Program-made: the position numbers and the translations under genes
Assembly: GCF_016722785.1 (NCBI RefSeq)
Contig: NZ_JAEQNE010000001.1
Location: forward strand, 744,001-808,000
Length of the DNA: 64,000 bases
Origin: Ramlibacter monticola
Lineage (GTDB): Bacteria; Pseudomonadota; Gammaproteobacteria; Burkholderiales; Burkholderiaceae_C
Direction of reading: 5' to 3'
In this document: one piece after another, positions 33,271 through 43,686 of the stretch
Numbering within the stretch: position 1 is the first letter of the stretch
Layout: every line of letters starts with the position of its first letter
Notes under the pieces: model-generated
Seen by the model: only the letters and a program-made list of their open reading frames with translations
Told to the model about the DNA's origin: nothing
Database searches by the model: none

Positions 33271-35493
33271 TCAGGCCTGCGGGAAGGGCAGCTCGCGCGG
33301 CGCCGTGCCGCCGCTCGCCCGCGCGATCGCATTCGCGAAAGCGGGCGCCAGGGGCGGCAGGCCCGGCTCGCCGATGCCGGTGGGCGCGTCGGAGCTCGGG
33401 ACGATGTGCACCGCGATGCGCGGCATGTCGGGCATGCGCGGAACGCGGTAGTCGCCGAAATTGGCTTGTTCGACGACTCCGTCCTTCAGCGTGATCGCGT
33501 TGCCGGGCAGGCAGGTGGCCAGACCCATCAGCGCGGCGCCCTGGATCTGCGCCTCGACGCTCAGCGGGTTCACGGCCAGGTTGCAGTGCACGCCCGCCGT
33601 GACGTTGTGCAGCTTCGGCACGCCCTTTGCCACCGAGGCCTCGACCACGTAGGCCACCACGGTGTTGAAGGACTCGTGCACGGCCACGCCCCAGGCGTGC
33701 CCCGGCGGCAGCTTGCGCGTGCCGTAGCCGGACTTCTGAACGGCGAGCTTCAGCGCCGCCGCGTGGCGCGGGTGCTTGCCCTCCATCAGCCGCAGCCGCA
33801 GTGCAACCGGGTCCTGCTTGCTGGCGCGCGCCACCTCGTCCAGCAGCGTCTCCATCACGTAGGCGGTGTGGGTGGAGCCCACGCTGCGCCACCACAGCAC
33901 CGGCACGTTGACGTCGGGGTGGTGGACGGTCAGGCGCATGGGCAGCGCGTAGGGCTCCTTCATGCCCTCGACCGCGGTGGCGTCGATGCCGTCCTTCACC
34001 ATGAAGTCCTCGAAGGGCGAGCCCTTCGTGATGGACTGGCCCACGATGACGTGGTCCCAGGCAAGGATGTTGCCCTGCGCGTCGAAGCCGATCTCGGCGC
34101 GGTGCACGTGCATGGGCCGGTAATAACCGCCCTTGATGTCGTCCTCGCGGCTCCATAGCGTGCGCACGGGCGCGGCGATGCCGGCGGAGCGCGCCGCCTT
34201 CGCGACCTGGCAGGCCTCGACCACGTAGTCGCTGCTCGGGATGGCTCGCCGGCCGAAGCCGCCACCGGCCATCTGCGTGTTCACCTTGATCGCCTCGGGC
34301 GAGACGCCCAGCGTGCGGGCCGCGGCGCCCGCGTCCAGGCCGGGCATCTGCGTTCCCATCCAGAGCTCCGCGCGCTGGCCGTCGAAGGCGACGGTACAGT
34401 TCAGCGGCTCCATCGGCGCGTGCGCGAGATAGGGGAAGGCGAATTCCGCGCGTATCCTGTGCGGCGCCGCTGCCAGCCGCGACAGGTCCGCATCGAAGCG
34501 CAACTTGCCCGGCTGCCGCGCGAGTTCGCGGTACTTCGCGAGCAGCTGCGCGGTGTCGGCGCGCTCCACGCCGCCCGTGTCCCATTCCAGCTTCAGCGCC
34601 TCGCGCGCCTGGCGGGCCGGCCAGTAGCCGTCGGCGATCACCGCCACGCCTTCGCCGCCGCGGTCGGTAGGGATGCGCAGCACCACCTTGACGCCGCGCA
34701 TGGACTTCGCGGCGCTGTCGTCCACGGACTTCAGTCGCGCGCCGAATACCGGGGGATGCGCCACCACGGCAGTCAGCATGCCGGGAAGGCGGACGTCGAT
34801 GCCGTACGACTGGCGCCCCGTGGACTTGGCCTGGGCGTCGAGGCGGCGCGTGGGCTTGCCGATCAGGCGAAACTGCCTGGCGTCCTTGAGCGTGACGCTC
34901 GCCGGCACCGGCAGCGCCATCGCGGCCTGGGCCAGCTCGCCGTAGCCGGCACGCTGGCCGCCGGGGCCGATGACGAACCCGTTCTCCGTTCGCAGCTTCG
35001 TGGCATCGATCTTCCAGCGCTGCGCCGCTGCGGCCACCAGCATGGCCCGCGTGCGGGCGCCTAGCTCGCGGTACTGCGTGAACGAGTTCTGGATGGAGTT
35101 GGAGCCGCCCGTGAGGTGCATGCCGAACTTCGGGTCCACGTAAGCCGGGTCGGCGTTGCCGTTGCGACTGCGCACCCTGCTCCAGTCCGCGTCGAGTTCC
35201 TCGGCCAGCAGCATCGGCAGGCCGGTCTGCACGCCCTGCCCGAACTCGAGGCGGTTGATCGTGACGGTGGTGGTGCCGTCCGGATCGATCTGCACGAAGG
35301 CGGACGGTTGCTGCGTCGGCTTCAGCTCGCCGGAGCCCTGCGCCGGCACCGCGAGCGGATACATGCCGAGCGCGAAGCCCGAGGCGGCGGCCAGCTTGAG
35401 GAAGCTTCGGCGCTCCAGCGGCGCACCGGGGGTGGGCAGGCGGTGCGAGAGGACCTTGGCCAGGTCCGCGGCGACGGCGGAATCGAAGTGCAT
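33271..35493 (-). CDS. Molybdopterin-binding large subunit of an aldehyde/isoquinoline-type dehydrogenase
   Basis: The 740-residue protein belongs to the xanthine-dehydrogenase superfamily, IorB/CoxL-like branch. It has a Tat signal ([20 protein letters not shown], twin Arg near residue 28) and molybdenum-cofactor-binding regions including [52 protein letters not shown] and [10 protein letters not shown]. It would be exported folded together with its 2Fe-2S partner, encoded 10 nt upstream, and oxidise an N-heterocycle or aldehyde. ATG at 35493 has GGAGGACGCC upstream. No cytochrome subunit gene is beside it. Confidence 0.9.
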   Translation of the reverse strand: MHFDSAVAADLAKVLSHRLPTPGAPLERRSFLKLAAASGFALGMYPLAVPAQGSGELKPTQQPSAFVQIDPDGTTTVTINRLEFGQGVQTGLPMLLAEELDADWSRVRSRNGNADPAYVDPKFGMHLTGGSNSIQNSFTQYRELGARTRAMLVAAAAQRWKIDATKLRTENGFVIGPGGQRAGYGELAQAAMALPVPASVTLKDARQFRLIGKPTRRLDAQAKSTGRQSYGIDVRLPGMLTAVVAHPPVFGARLKSVDDSAAKSMRGVKVVLRIPTDRGGEGVAVIADGYWPARQAREALKLEWDTGGVERADTAQLLAKYRELARQPGKLRFDADLSRLAAAPHRIRAEFAFPYLAHAPMEPLNCTVAFDGQRAELWMGTQMPGLDAGAAARTLGVSPEAIKVNTQMAGGGFGRRAIPSSDYVVEACQVAKAARSAGIAAPVRTLWSREDDIKGGYYRPMHVHRAEIGFDAQGNILAWDHVIVGQSITKGSPFEDFMVKDGIDATAVEGMKEPYALPMRLTVHHPDVNVPVLWWRSVGSTHTAYVMETLLDEVARASKQDPVALRLRLMEGKHPRHAAALKLAVQKSGYGTRKLPPGHAWGVAVHESFNTVVAYVVEASVAKGVPKLHNVTAGVHCNLAVNPLSVEAQIQGAALMGLATCLPGNAITLKDGVVEQANFGDYRVPRMPDMPRIAVHIVPSSDAPTGIGEPGLPPLAPAFANAIARASGGTAPRELPFPQA

Positions 35494-35503
35494 GGCGTCC
35501 TCC

Positions 35504-35962
35504 TCAGGCGAGTCGCTGGGCCGCGTCGTGGATGGCGGCACGGATGCGGGCATAGGTGCCGCAGCGGCAGATGTTGCCGGCCATGGCCTGGTCGATGTCG
35601 GCATCGGTGGGCTTGCGCTTCGCCTTCAGCAGCGCGGCGGCGCTCATGATCTGACCGCTCTGGCAATAGCCGCACTGCGCAACGTCATGCTTGATCCAGG
35701 CGGCCTGCACGGCCTGGCCCACGCGGTCCTCGCCCACGGCCTCGATGGTCGTGATCTTCTGGCCCTCGGCCGCCGAGATCGGCGTCACGCAGGAGCGGAT
35801 CGCCTGGCCATTCAGGTGGACGGTGCAGGCGCCGCACAGCGCCTGGCCGCAGCCGAACTTGGTGCCGGTCATGCCCAGCGTGTCGCGCAGCGCCCAGAGC
35901 AGCGGCATCGCGGGATCCGCATCGACCTGGACGGTCCTGTTGTTGATGTTCAGTGTGCTCAT
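35504..35962 (-). CDS. 2Fe-2S small subunit of the molybdenum hydroxylase (IorA-like)
   Basis: The 152-residue protein has a plant-type ferredoxin cluster ([19 protein letters not shown] then SCVTP) and the second all-helical 2Fe-2S domain ([17 protein letters not shown] and [16 protein letters not shown]). Both cluster-binding cysteine sets are complete. It passes electrons from the molybdenum subunit encoded just downstream (10 nt gap), and the two form one operon. ATG at 35962 has GGAGGGTCACG upstream. Confidence 0.92.
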   Translation of the reverse strand: MSTLNINNRTVQVDADPAMPLLWALRDTLGMTGTKFGCGQALCGACTVHLNGQAIRSCVTPISAAEGQKITTIEAVGEDRVGQAVQAAWIKHDVAQCGYCQSGQIMSAAALLKAKRKPTDADIDQAMAGNICRCGTYARIRAAIHDAAQRLA

Positions 35963-36102
35963 CGTGACCCTCCGCTAGAGAAGCAGGCGCGATTCTGGCA
36001 AGCGCGCACGGGCGGTATCGTGCGCGCGCCTGCATGCCCCTGCCCGCGTCGGGCATAAATGGCGTGCGATCCGGCGATGTCAAAAAGCATCGGCTGGTCG
36101 CA

Positions 36103-36339
36103 TCACGGCTCGTCACGTGTCGGTTGACACCTTGCGGCAGAGGCTTGTGCGACTTCAGGGTCGTCACAGGCCAAGCACATCGGCTCTGCTGGCCATCGCT
36201 CCATGGGGGAAAAGGCACCCGCTTCGCCGTACAGGCGAGCATGGTCCCGCATTTCGGCCACGATGATCACGGCGGCAGCCCCGAGGCTGATCAGGCTCAC
36301 CCCGATCCATAAAAGCAACCTTGCGCTCAACGGATCCAT
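36103..36339 (-). CDS. Small membrane protein downstream of DUF1127
   Basis: The 78-residue product has one N-terminal membrane helix (LLLWIGVSLISLGAAAVIIV) followed by a polar tail with cysteines (MCLACDD). GGAGG sits 6 nt before the ATG at 36339, and the gene begins 8 nt after the DUF1127 stop, so both should be on one message. No family was recognised. Confidence 0.6.
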   Translation of the reverse strand: MDPLSARLLLWIGVSLISLGAAAVIIVAEMRDHARLYGEAGAFSPMERWPAEPMCLACDDPEVAQASAARCQPTRDEP

Positions 36340-36347
36340 CGCTCCTC

Positions 36348-36560
36348 CTAGGCCCGCCAGAAAGGCTTGCCGCTCTCGAACTGGGCTTGCGACCGCGATA
36401 CCCCGAGGTCGCGAAGAAGGTAGTCGTCGAAACCAGCCAGTTCCCGGCGCGTGCGGGCACGCCGATGCCATTCCCTGAGCGTCGCCAGGACGCGGTCGAA
36501 CGGCCCCGCAGCCGGTTCACGGCGCGGCTTGCCGCCACGCAAGAGATCGTCCATCACCAT
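36348..36560 (-). CDS. DUF1127-family small protein
   Basis: The 70-residue protein ends with the DUF1127 pattern: TLREWHRRARTRRELAGFDD, YLLRDLGVSRSQAQFESGKP, FWRA. Arginine-rich DUF1127 proteins can bind RNA and affect sRNA turnover or phosphate and carbon metabolism in alphaproteobacteria; the role here is not known. ATG at 36560 has GGGGGA upstream. It is the first gene of a two-gene unit with the small membrane protein. Confidence 0.82.
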   Translation of the reverse strand: MVMDDLLRGGKPRREPAAGPFDRVLATLREWHRRARTRRELAGFDDYLLRDLGVSRSQAQFESGKPFWRA

Positions 36561-36796
36561 GTCCCCCGGGAAGTGGACCAAGCTTCATTGCACCTGGAGG
36601 GCGTTGCGCGCCGGTTTCGCCGCGCGGCCACTCTCATTTCGATTGCAATGCGTGAACACGCGCAGGCGGTAACGATGGCTTCTGCGCGAACTCGAGTTAC
36701 AGCTGTAATCCAGTCTGCCCTGGTGACCGCGTCCCATGCTTTGCAGGACATCGTCGCGCGACTGAGAATGCGCGAAAGCTTCCGGCACTCTTCGCG

Positions 36797-39700
36797 ATGG
36801 GCCTTACTGCTTCGACCGACACTCCGAAACCGCATGGCCGCTCATGGCGGCGCATCCCCTGGTTTGGCGGCCTGTTCATTGCCGCGATCGCGGCCATGGC
36901 GGTGTGGGATGTCGTGCGCGGCTACCACGTCGCGGCCGAGGACGCCAACCGCGAGCTGGAGACGCAGGCGCGCGTGATCGCCGAGCAGACCGCGCGCACC
37001 CTGCAGGCCGTCGACGTGGTGCTGCGCCACGTCGCCGCCGAGTACAAGCGAGGCCGCCTCGCCCGCCTGAGCACCGACGACCTGCACCATTACCTGCGCG
37101 AGCTGTCGGTCGGCTTGAAGCAGATCGACGGCTTCGGCCTGTACGACGCCGACGGCCACGCGGTGGCCCTGTCGTGGGGGCCGGCGGACGCGACGATGCG
37201 CAGCATCGCCGACCTGCCGGGATTCCATGCGATGCGCGCCGACCCGCAAGTCGAGCTGGGCATCGCCAACGTCATGCGGGCCGACGACGGCGTCTGGGCG
37301 CTGCCGCTCGGCCGGCGCCTGGAGAAGCCATCGGGCGAATTCGCCGGATTGGTCGGAGCACGCGGGCTGGTCTCGTATTTCCAGGACTTTTACCGCGACA
37401 TCCGGGTCAATCCCGGAACGAGGGTCACACTGCTCCACCTCAACGGGCGCTTGCTCGCACGTTACCCACCGGTAGAGAGCTCGCTCGGCAAGCGCTTCCC
37501 GTCCTTCGATGCGACGCTCGCGGCGCGCGGCGCCGGCGATACCGGCCCCTTGCGCGCGCGCAGTCCCATCGATGGCGTCGAGAGTTTCGTCGCCCTGCGG
37601 GACGTTCCCGAGTACCCGCTGGCCGTCGTCGTCTCACGCGACGCCCGGGCCGCGCTCGCCGAATGGCGCGCCCAGGCAACCGGCACCGTGCTGCGCACTC
37701 TCGCGCTCGGCTTGCTGGCGGTAGTGCTGCTTGCGGTGCTCGCACGCCAGCTGCGCCGGCTCGACGCCGCGCACGAGTCCCTGCGGGATTCGCGCGAGCG
37801 TTTCGCGCTCGCCGTCGCCGGCTCCGACGACGGCATCTGGGACTGGGAGCGCGGCACCGACGCGATCTTCGCATCGGCACGGGCGCGCGAGCTCTACGGG
37901 CTGCCTCCCGGACCCGAGAAGACAACCCGCGAGGCGTGGCACGCGCAAGTGCAGGTGCACCCCGACGACGTCGCGCCCCGGTTGGCGGCCATCGAAGCGC
38001 ACATGGCCGACAGGACTCCGCTGTACGAATTCGAGTATCGGGTGCGCCATCCCGACGGGCAATACCGCTGGGTGCGCGCGCGCGGCCTGTGTGTGCGCGA
38101 CGCCGGTGGGGCGCCGCTGCGCATGGCCGGGTCGATCAGCGATATCGACACGCGCCGGCGCGCCGAAGAGGCGCTGCGCGTGAGCGAGGAACGCTTCGAG
38201 CTTGCGGTCGCCGGCTCGGACGTCGGAGTCTGGGACTGGGACCTGCGCGCCGGCATGGCGTTCGAATCGGCTCGCGCGCGCGAGATCCAGGGCCTCCCGC
38301 CCGGACCCGAATCGCAGCGGCTGGACGACCTGGTCGCCTCGCTGCGCGTGCATCCGGACGACGCGCCGCTGCGCGCCGAGGGCATCCGGTCCCACCTGGC
38401 GGGCGAAACCCCGGCCTACGAGGTCGACTACCGAGTCCGGCACGACGACGGCCAGTATCGCTGGGTGCGCGTGCGCGCGCTGTGCATCCGCGACGCGGAC
38501 GGCAAGCCGTACCGCATGGCCGGCTCGGTGGTCGACATCGACGCTCAGCGCCGCGCCGAGGAGGCGCTGCGGCTGTCGGAAGAGCGCTACGCGATCGCCA
38601 TGACCGGCTCCGACGAGGCCCACTGGGTCTGGAACGTGAAGACCGACGAATTGTTCTCTACCCCGCAACTGCACCGGCTGACCGGCATCGGCGCCGACGC
38701 GCCACCGGCGACGCGCAGCGAATGGAGGTCGCGCGTGCCGATGCATCCCGACGACGTGGGTCCCACGCAGCGTGCGGTCGAACTTCACCTGGCCGGGCTG
38801 ACGCCGCGCCTCTACGTCGAGTACCGCATCGTCGATCCGGCCAGCGGCGAGGTGCGCTGGATCCACAGCCGTGGCCAGTGCTTCCGCGATGCCGCCGGCC
38901 GGCCCGACCGCGTGGCCGGCTCGACGCAGGACATCACCGAGCGCAAGCGCGCGGAGGAGGCGCTGCGCGAGAGCGAGGAGCGGTTCGCGCGTGCGATCGA
39001 GGGCGCCAACGACGGCATCCTCGACTGGGACATCACGGACGACCGCATGTTCGCCTCCGAGCGTGCCATGCGCATCGCCGGAATCGACCCGGACGCCGTC
39101 GTGCGCACGCACGACGAGTGGCTTGCGCTGCTCGACATCCACCCGGACGACGTGCCGGCCGTGAAGCGGACCTTCCGCCGCCAGCCGCAGGGCGACCTCG
39201 ACGTGCAGGAGGCCGACTGCCGGGTTCGCGGGCGCGACGGCAACTGGCGCTGGGTGCGCTTTCGCGGCCGCCACCTCGGCGACTTGCACGGTCGGGCGAC
39301 GCGCTGGTCGGGGTCGGTCAGCGACATCGACGCGCACAAGCGCACCGAGCAGGCGCTGCGCGAGTCGCAGGAGCGCTACCAGCTGTCGGTCGCCGGGTCG
39401 AGCGAAGGCATGTGGGACTGGGACATGCGCAACGAGACCTTCTTCTTTTCCGCGCGCGCCCAGGAGCTGCTGGGCCTGGAGCTCGGCGAACCCATGCGTC
39501 CGTGCGCGGAGTGGTGGCGCGTGTTCCACTACCACCCGGAGGACGAGCAACGAGTGCACAAGGGCTTGAAGGCCTACCTCGAGGGCGACGGCGCGCACTG
39601 GGAAGTCGAGTACCGGCTCCGCCATGCGAGTTCCGACACCTGGCGCTGGTTCCGCGAGCGCGGCGTCGCGCTGCGCGACGAGCAGGGACGGCCGTACCGC

Positions 39701-40903
39701 ATGGCCGGTTCGCTCGAAGACGTCACCGTGCGCAAGAATGCCGAGGCCGAGCGCGACCGGCTCGAATCCCAGCTGCGCCAGTCGCAGAAGCTCGAGGCGA
39801 TGGGCACGCTGGCCGGCGGCATCGCGCACGACTTCAACAACATCCTCGCCGCCATCCTCGGTTACGGCGAGATGGTGCAGCGCGACTGCGCCCCGGGGAC
39901 ACCGCTGCGCCGGCACATCGATGCCGCAATGAGCGCCGCCTTGCGCGCGAAGTCGCTGGTCGAGCGCATCCTGGCGTTCAGCCGCAGCGGCGTCGGTGAA
40001 CGCGTCCAGGTCAACGTGCAGTCGGTCGTCGACGAGGCGCTGGTGGCCATCGCCGCATCGCTGCCGCCGCAGGTTCGGCTCGTGCGCGATCTCGGCGCCG
40101 GCGATGCCGCCGTGCTCGGCGACGCGACACAGATTCACCAGGTGGTGATGAATCTGTGCGCGAATGCGGTGCAGGCCATGCGCGCGGGCGGAACGCTCGC
40201 CGTGACCCTGCGAACCGCGCGCCTGGACGAAGACAAGTCCGTGTCGACCACGCAACTGGCGCCCGGCGGCTACGTCCAGCTCGCCGTGCGCGACACCGGG
40301 AGCGGCATGGCGCCGCAGGTGCTCGAACGCATCTTCGATCCCTTCTTCACCACCAAGGCCGCGGGCATGGGGACCGGACTCGGGTTATCTCTGGTCCATG
40401 GCATCGTGGCCGACCTGGGCGGCGGCATCGATGTCTGCAGCCGGGTCGGCGCCGGCAGCACCTTCACCGTCTATCTGCCGTGGCAGGGCAGTGCACAGGC
40501 GACCGATGCCCAGGTCGAGCCGATGGCCGGCGGCAGCGGCGAGACCATCCTGCTGATCGACGACGAGGAAGCGCTGGTCCGGCTGGGCGAAGAAATGATG
40601 GCCGAACTTGGCTACGAGCCGGTGGGCTTCGCATCCGGCGCCGCCGCGCTCGAGACCTTCCGCGATGCGCCGCAACGTTTCGACGCGGTGCTGTCCGACG
40701 AAGCGATGCCGGAAATGACAGGCTCCGAACTGGCGCGCGAGATCCGACGCATCCGGCCTGACATCCCGATCGTGCTGATGAGCGGTTACGTGACGCCGGC
40801 GCTGATCGACCGCGCGCGCGAGATCGGCATCAAGGAGGTCCTGGCCAAGCCACTGGCTGCGCGTGACATCGCGCGCAGCCTGGCCGAGGCCTTGCACGAC
40901 TGA
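36797..40903 (+). CDS. Hybrid sensor histidine kinase with five PAS domains and a receiver
   Basis: The 1368-residue protein has two membrane helices (about 24-41 and 298-316) enclosing a periplasmic Cache-like sensor (AVDVVLRHVAAEYKRGRL, GFGLYDADGHAVAL). Five PAS/PAC units follow near residues 329, 458, 588, 721 and 853, each opening like ERFALAVAGSDDGIWDW. The kinase core has LAGGIAHDFNNILAAILGYG (phospho-His about 1009) and the ATP-binding NLCANAVQAM, DTGSGM and GTGLGLSLVHGI. A receiver (about 1248-1365) has ILLIDDEEALVR, phospho-acceptor VLSDEAMP (about 1300) and LAKPL. It probably signals through the OmpR regulator encoded just downstream. Confidence 0.93.
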   Translation: MGLTASTDTPKPHGRSWRRIPWFGGLFIAAIAAMAVWDVVRGYHVAAEDANRELETQARVIAEQTARTLQAVDVVLRHVAAEYKRGRLARLSTDDLHHYLRELSVGLKQIDGFGLYDADGHAVALSWGPADATMRSIADLPGFHAMRADPQVELGIANVMRADDGVWALPLGRRLEKPSGEFAGLVGARGLVSYFQDFYRDIRVNPGTRVTLLHLNGRLLARYPPVESSLGKRFPSFDATLAARGAGDTGPLRARSPIDGVESFVALRDVPEYPLAVVVSRDARAALAEWRAQATGTVLRTLALGLLAVVLLAVLARQLRRLDAAHESLRDSRERFALAVAGSDDGIWDWERGTDAIFASARARELYGLPPGPEKTTREAWHAQVQVHPDDVAPRLAAIEAHMADRTPLYEFEYRVRHPDGQYRWVRARGLCVRDAGGAPLRMAGSISDIDTRRRAEEALRVSEERFELAVAGSDVGVWDWDLRAGMAFESARAREIQGLPPGPESQRLDDLVASLRVHPDDAPLRAEGIRSHLAGETPAYEVDYRVRHDDGQYRWVRVRALCIRDADGKPYRMAGSVVDIDAQRRAEEALRLSEERYAIAMTGSDEAHWVWNVKTDELFSTPQLHRLTGIGADAPPATRSEWRSRVPMHPDDVGPTQRAVELHLAGLTPRLYVEYRIVDPASGEVRWIHSRGQCFRDAAGRPDRVAGSTQDITERKRAEEALRESEERFARAIEGANDGILDWDITDDRMFASERAMRIAGIDPDAVVRTHDEWLALLDIHPDDVPAVKRTFRRQPQGDLDVQEADCRVRGRDGNWRWVRFRGRHLGDLHGRATRWSGSVSDIDAHKRTEQALRESQERYQLSVAGSSEGMWDWDMRNETFFFSARAQELLGLELGEPMRPCAEWWRVFHYHPEDEQRVHKGLKAYLEGDGAHWEVEYRLRHASSDTWRWFRERGVALRDEQGRPYRMAGSLEDVTVRKNAEAERDRLESQLRQSQKLEAMGTLAGGIAHDFNNILAAILGYGEMVQRDCAPGTPLRRHIDAAMSAALRAKSLVERILAFSRSGVGERVQVNVQSVVDEALVAIAASLPPQVRLVRDLGAGDAAVLGDATQIHQVVMNLCANAVQAMRAGGTLAVTLRTARLDEDKSVSTTQLAPGGYVQLAVRDTGSGMAPQVLERIFDPFFTTKAAGMGTGLGLSLVHGIVADLGGGIDVCSRVGAGSTFTVYLPWQGSAQATDAQVEPMAGGSGETILLIDDEEALVRLGEEMMAELGYEPVGFASGAAALETFRDAPQRFDAVLSDEAMPEMTGSELAREIRRIRPDIPIVLMSGYVTPALIDRAREIGIKEVLAKPLAARDIARSLAEALHD

Positions 40904-40966
40904 GCCATCCGCCGGCGTCGTGATGGCGCTCGCGGTACGCGATTCGAAGGTCTCACGCACCTCCCA

Positions 40967-41332
40967 TCAGCTTGACGAGCGCGCCAGGCGATGAACTGCC
41001 TCCATCAGCGTCGCACGCGCGATCGGCTTGGGCAGCACGCCGGCGACGCCCAGAGCGGCCGCACAGGGGCCACAGCAGCCGACGCTGGAGAAGACCGTGG
41101 GTGAGACGACGACGATCGGCACGCCGGGGTACCGGAGCTTCGCCTCGGCCAGTGGCTGCAGCCCGCCCCCGCGCAGAAAGGCCACTTCGAGCACGACCAG
41201 CGACAGCGGGGCGGCCGATTCGGGCGACGCCGCATCGACGACCTGCCACCCCTCCCCGTCCAGCCATTCGACGAACAGCGAGCGGGTCGCCTGGTCGGTT
41301 CCGAGTACCAGCACGTTGCGCGCGTTCGACAT
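40967..41332 (-). CDS. Receiver-like protein lacking the phospho-acceptor aspartate
   Basis: The 121-residue protein has the size and strand order of a CheY-like receiver: NVLVLGTDQATRSLFVEWLD, SLVVLEVAFLRGGGLQPLAE, VPIVVVSPTVFSS, GVAGVLPKPIARATLMEAVH with the conserved lysine. The usual DDD/aspartate positions are replaced (GTD, and VLEV in place of VLDx), so phosphorylation is unlikely. It may act as a decoy or adaptor for the neighbouring kinase. It is divergent from the OmpR-type gene (186 nt between starts). Confidence 0.7.
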   Translation of the reverse strand: MSNARNVLVLGTDQATRSLFVEWLDGEGWQVVDAASPESAAPLSLVVLEVAFLRGGGLQPLAEAKLRYPGVPIVVVSPTVFSSVGCCGPCAAALGVAGVLPKPIARATLMEAVHRLARSSS

Positions 41333-41518
41333 CGCGTCCCTTCTGGAGGCCCTATCGACCCTGCGTTTTGGTGGGGACATTGTGCACGACCGTCGCATGT
41401 CGGAATGTTTCGCCGGCATTACGTTTGAAATCCTGTGCCCCCTCCCGGTCGTCCCTGCGTCGCCCGCGGAACGGCTTCGTTTGCTAGCATCGCGGGTCTC
41501 CTCGATAGAGGCGTTGTC

Positions 41519-42259
41519 ATGTCTGCCGTCTCGCATTGGCAAGCGCACGTCGTCGCGCTCGACGACGATCCCGCGGTGCGCGAACTCCTGTCGGAATACC
41601 TGTCCGGGAACGACCTGCGCGTCACGGCGCTGGCCAGCGGTCGCGAACTCGAAGAGACCCTGGCACGCGATCCCGTCGACCTGCTCGTGCTCGACCTCAA
41701 GCTGCCGGGCGAGGACGGCATGCAAATCGCACGTCGCCTGCGCGAAGGCACAGCGTCGCTGCCGATCCTGATGCTCACCGGTCGCTCCGAAGAAGCCGAC
41801 CGCGTGATGGGGCTGGAACTCGGCGCCGACGACTACCTGACCAAGCCGTTCAGCCCTCGCGAACTGTTGGCGCGGGTGCGCGCCTTGCTGCGCCGCGCCG
41901 GGGCGCAAGCCACGGTGGCCGACGCGATCGCGCGCGTGCGTTGCTACCGCTTCGGCAACTGGGAACTCAACATCGGTCTACGCAAGCTGAGGGCGGTCGA
42001 CGGCAGGCTCGTCGAGCTCACGAACGGCGAGTTCAGCTTGCTGACCGCATTCCTGTCCGCGCCCCAGCGCGTGCTCACCCGCGATCACCTGCTCGAGCTC
42101 TCGCGCCTGCACAACGCCGAGGTGTACGACCGCTCGATCGATGTGCAGATCCTGCGGCTGCGCCGCAAGATCGAGCCGGACCCTGCGAACCCCACGTACA
42201 TCAAGACCGAGCGCGGCGCCGGCTACCTGTTCGATTCCGACGTGCGGGCCGTGCGCTGA
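41519..42259 (+). CDS. OmpR/PhoB-family response regulator
   Basis: The 246-residue protein has an intact receiver (VVALDDDPAVRELLSEYLSG, phospho-Asp in LLVLDLKLPGEDG, ILMLTGRS, LTKPFSPRELLARV). A winged-helix output domain follows (FGNWELNIGLRKLRAVDGRL, VELTNGEFSLLTAFLSAPQR, DRSIDVQILRLRRKIEPDP, YIKTERGAGYLFDS). Located between the PAS kinase and the RND pump operon, it is the likely partner of the kinase and may control the pump; this pairing is inferred from position. ATG at 41519 is where the receiver begins. The gene converges on the outer-membrane factor gene, with 14 nt between the stops. Confidence 0.92.
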   Translation: MSAVSHWQAHVVALDDDPAVRELLSEYLSGNDLRVTALASGRELEETLARDPVDLLVLDLKLPGEDGMQIARRLREGTASLPILMLTGRSEEADRVMGLELGADDYLTKPFSPRELLARVRALLRRAGAQATVADAIARVRCYRFGNWELNIGLRKLRAVDGRLVELTNGEFSLLTAFLSAPQRVLTRDHLLELSRLHNAEVYDRSIDVQILRLRRKIEPDPANPTYIKTERGAGYLFDSDVRAVR

Positions 42260-42273
42260 AGCCGCGGGCCTCT

Positions 42274-43686
42274 TCAATGCAACGACGAAACGTGCCACCC
42301 ACCGCCTAGCACCCGAAACACATTGGCCTGCGCCTCGGTCAAGGCCCGCGCCGCATCGGCGCCCTGGGCCTGCGCGGTCAGCGCCAGCCGGTCCGCGTTG
42401 ATCACATCGAGCCGGCTCGACTGGCCGCCGTCGTAACGGGTGCGGGTGAGTTCGGCGGCGCGCGCCAGTGCCTGCGCGCGGCGCTGCGCGCTCCGCAGCG
42501 TGGCACTGGCCTCGGCGAAGGCCCCGAGCGCATCCCGCGTCTCCTGGAAGGCAACCGCGACCCTGTCCCGGTAGTCCAGCTCCAGTTGCCTGTGGCGCGC
42601 CTGCGTGATCTCGTACTGCGCGTCGATCCGCCCACCGTCCCAGATGGGCTGCGTCAGCGCAGCGAGAATGCTCCAGGCCAGCGAACGGCCATCGAACAGA
42701 TTGGAGAGCTCCGTGCTCTGGAAGCCGTAGGCGGCGGTCAGCGTGATGCCGGGAAAGTACGCCGCACGCGCTGCGTCGACGCGCGCACCGGCGGCCCGCA
42801 GCCGCGCTTCGGCGGCCTGAACGTCGGGCCGGCGAAGGAGCAGGTCCGATGGCAAGCCTGCGGGCACGCCGCTCGCGCGCAGTGTCGGCGCCTCGCTGCG
42901 CACGAGACCCCGCTCGAGCAAGTCTTTCGGCGAGCGCCCGAGCACCAGTGCCAGCGCACGCTCGGCTTCGCCGCGCGCGCGCTCGAGCTTGGGCAGTTGC
43001 GCCTCGTTGTCGATCAGCTCGGCCTCGAGCTGCTGGACGTCGAGCTCGGAAATGTCGCCGGCGTTGAAACGCATGCGCTGCAGCCTCAGGCTGTCGCGCT
43101 GCGCCAGCACTGCCTCGCCGAACAGCAGCAGTTGCGCATCGAGCGACTGCAGCGTCGCATACGACTGCACCACCTGCGCCGCCAACACGATCCGCAAGGT
43201 GTCGCGCGCGAATTCGCTCGCCAGCAGCTCTTCGCGCGCAGCCGCGCTCAGGCTCGCCGCGCGCGACCAAAGGTCGACTTCGTAGGCCACGCTCAGGTTG
43301 GCTCGAAAGTCATTGAAGGTCAGCCTGTTGCCGCCGATCGTCAACGGTGCGTTCTCGCCGAAGTGCTGGCGGCTGCCGGACACGTTGGCATCGACCCGGG
43401 GCAGGCGATCGGCACTGGCCAGGCGCAGCACGGCGCGTGACTCGTCGATGCGCGAGATCGCGCGCGCCAGGTCGCGGTTGTTCGCCAACGCCTCGGCGAC
43501 CAGCGCATCGAGCCGCCGGTCGTCGAAGCTCTTCCACCATTCGGCCGGCATCTGGGGCACCACTGCCGCAGGCACGGGGAGTTCGAGCTGCGGCGTCTCC
43601 CGGCGCTCAACCGGCGGCACGGCGCAGCCGGCCAGCACAGCGGCCGACAACGCGATGGCGCGGGTCGCGCTGCGGCGGGCCTTCAC
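42274..43686 (-). CDS. RND efflux outer-membrane factor (NodT/OprM type lipoprotein)
   Basis: The 470-residue lipoprotein (lipobox VLAGCAVPP, Cys21) has the duplicated outer-membrane efflux domain: WWKSFDDRRLDALVAEALAN, NRDLARAISRIDES, SLSAAAREELLASEFARDTL, LLLRRPDVQAAEARLRAAGA and AYGFQSTELSNLF. It forms the trimeric channel through the outer membrane for the pump encoded just upstream. Its start overlaps the permease stop by 4 nt, showing translational coupling. Confidence 0.93.
   Translation of the reverse strand: MKARRSATRAIALSAAVLAGCAVPPVERRETPQLELPVPAAVVPQMPAEWWKSFDDRRLDALVAEALANNRDLARAISRIDESRAVLRLASADRLPRVDANVSGSRQHFGENAPLTIGGNRLTFNDFRANLSVAYEVDLWSRAASLSAAAREELLASEFARDTLRIVLAAQVVQSYATLQSLDAQLLLFGEAVLAQRDSLRLQRMRFNAGDISELDVQQLEAELIDNEAQLPKLERARGEAERALALVLGRSPKDLLERGLVRSEAPTLRASGVPAGLPSDLLLRRPDVQAAEARLRAAGARVDAARAAYFPGITLTAAYGFQSTELSNLFDGRSLAWSILAALTQPIWDGGRIDAQYEITQARHRQLELDYRDRVAVAFQETRDALGAFAEASATLRSAQRRAQALARAAELTRTRYDGGQSSRLDVINADRLALTAQAQGADAARALTEAQANVFRVLGGGWHVSSLH

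Noticed and set aside
33014..34585. Alternative minus-strand frame inside the molybdenum hydroxylase large subunit
   Set aside because: Same-strand out-of-frame reading of a well-identified gene; composition is biased.
37634..40255. Long minus-strand frame (about 873 codons) opposite the hybrid kinase
   Set aside because: Shadow of the repeated PAS coding sequence; repetitive composition and no recognisable domain.
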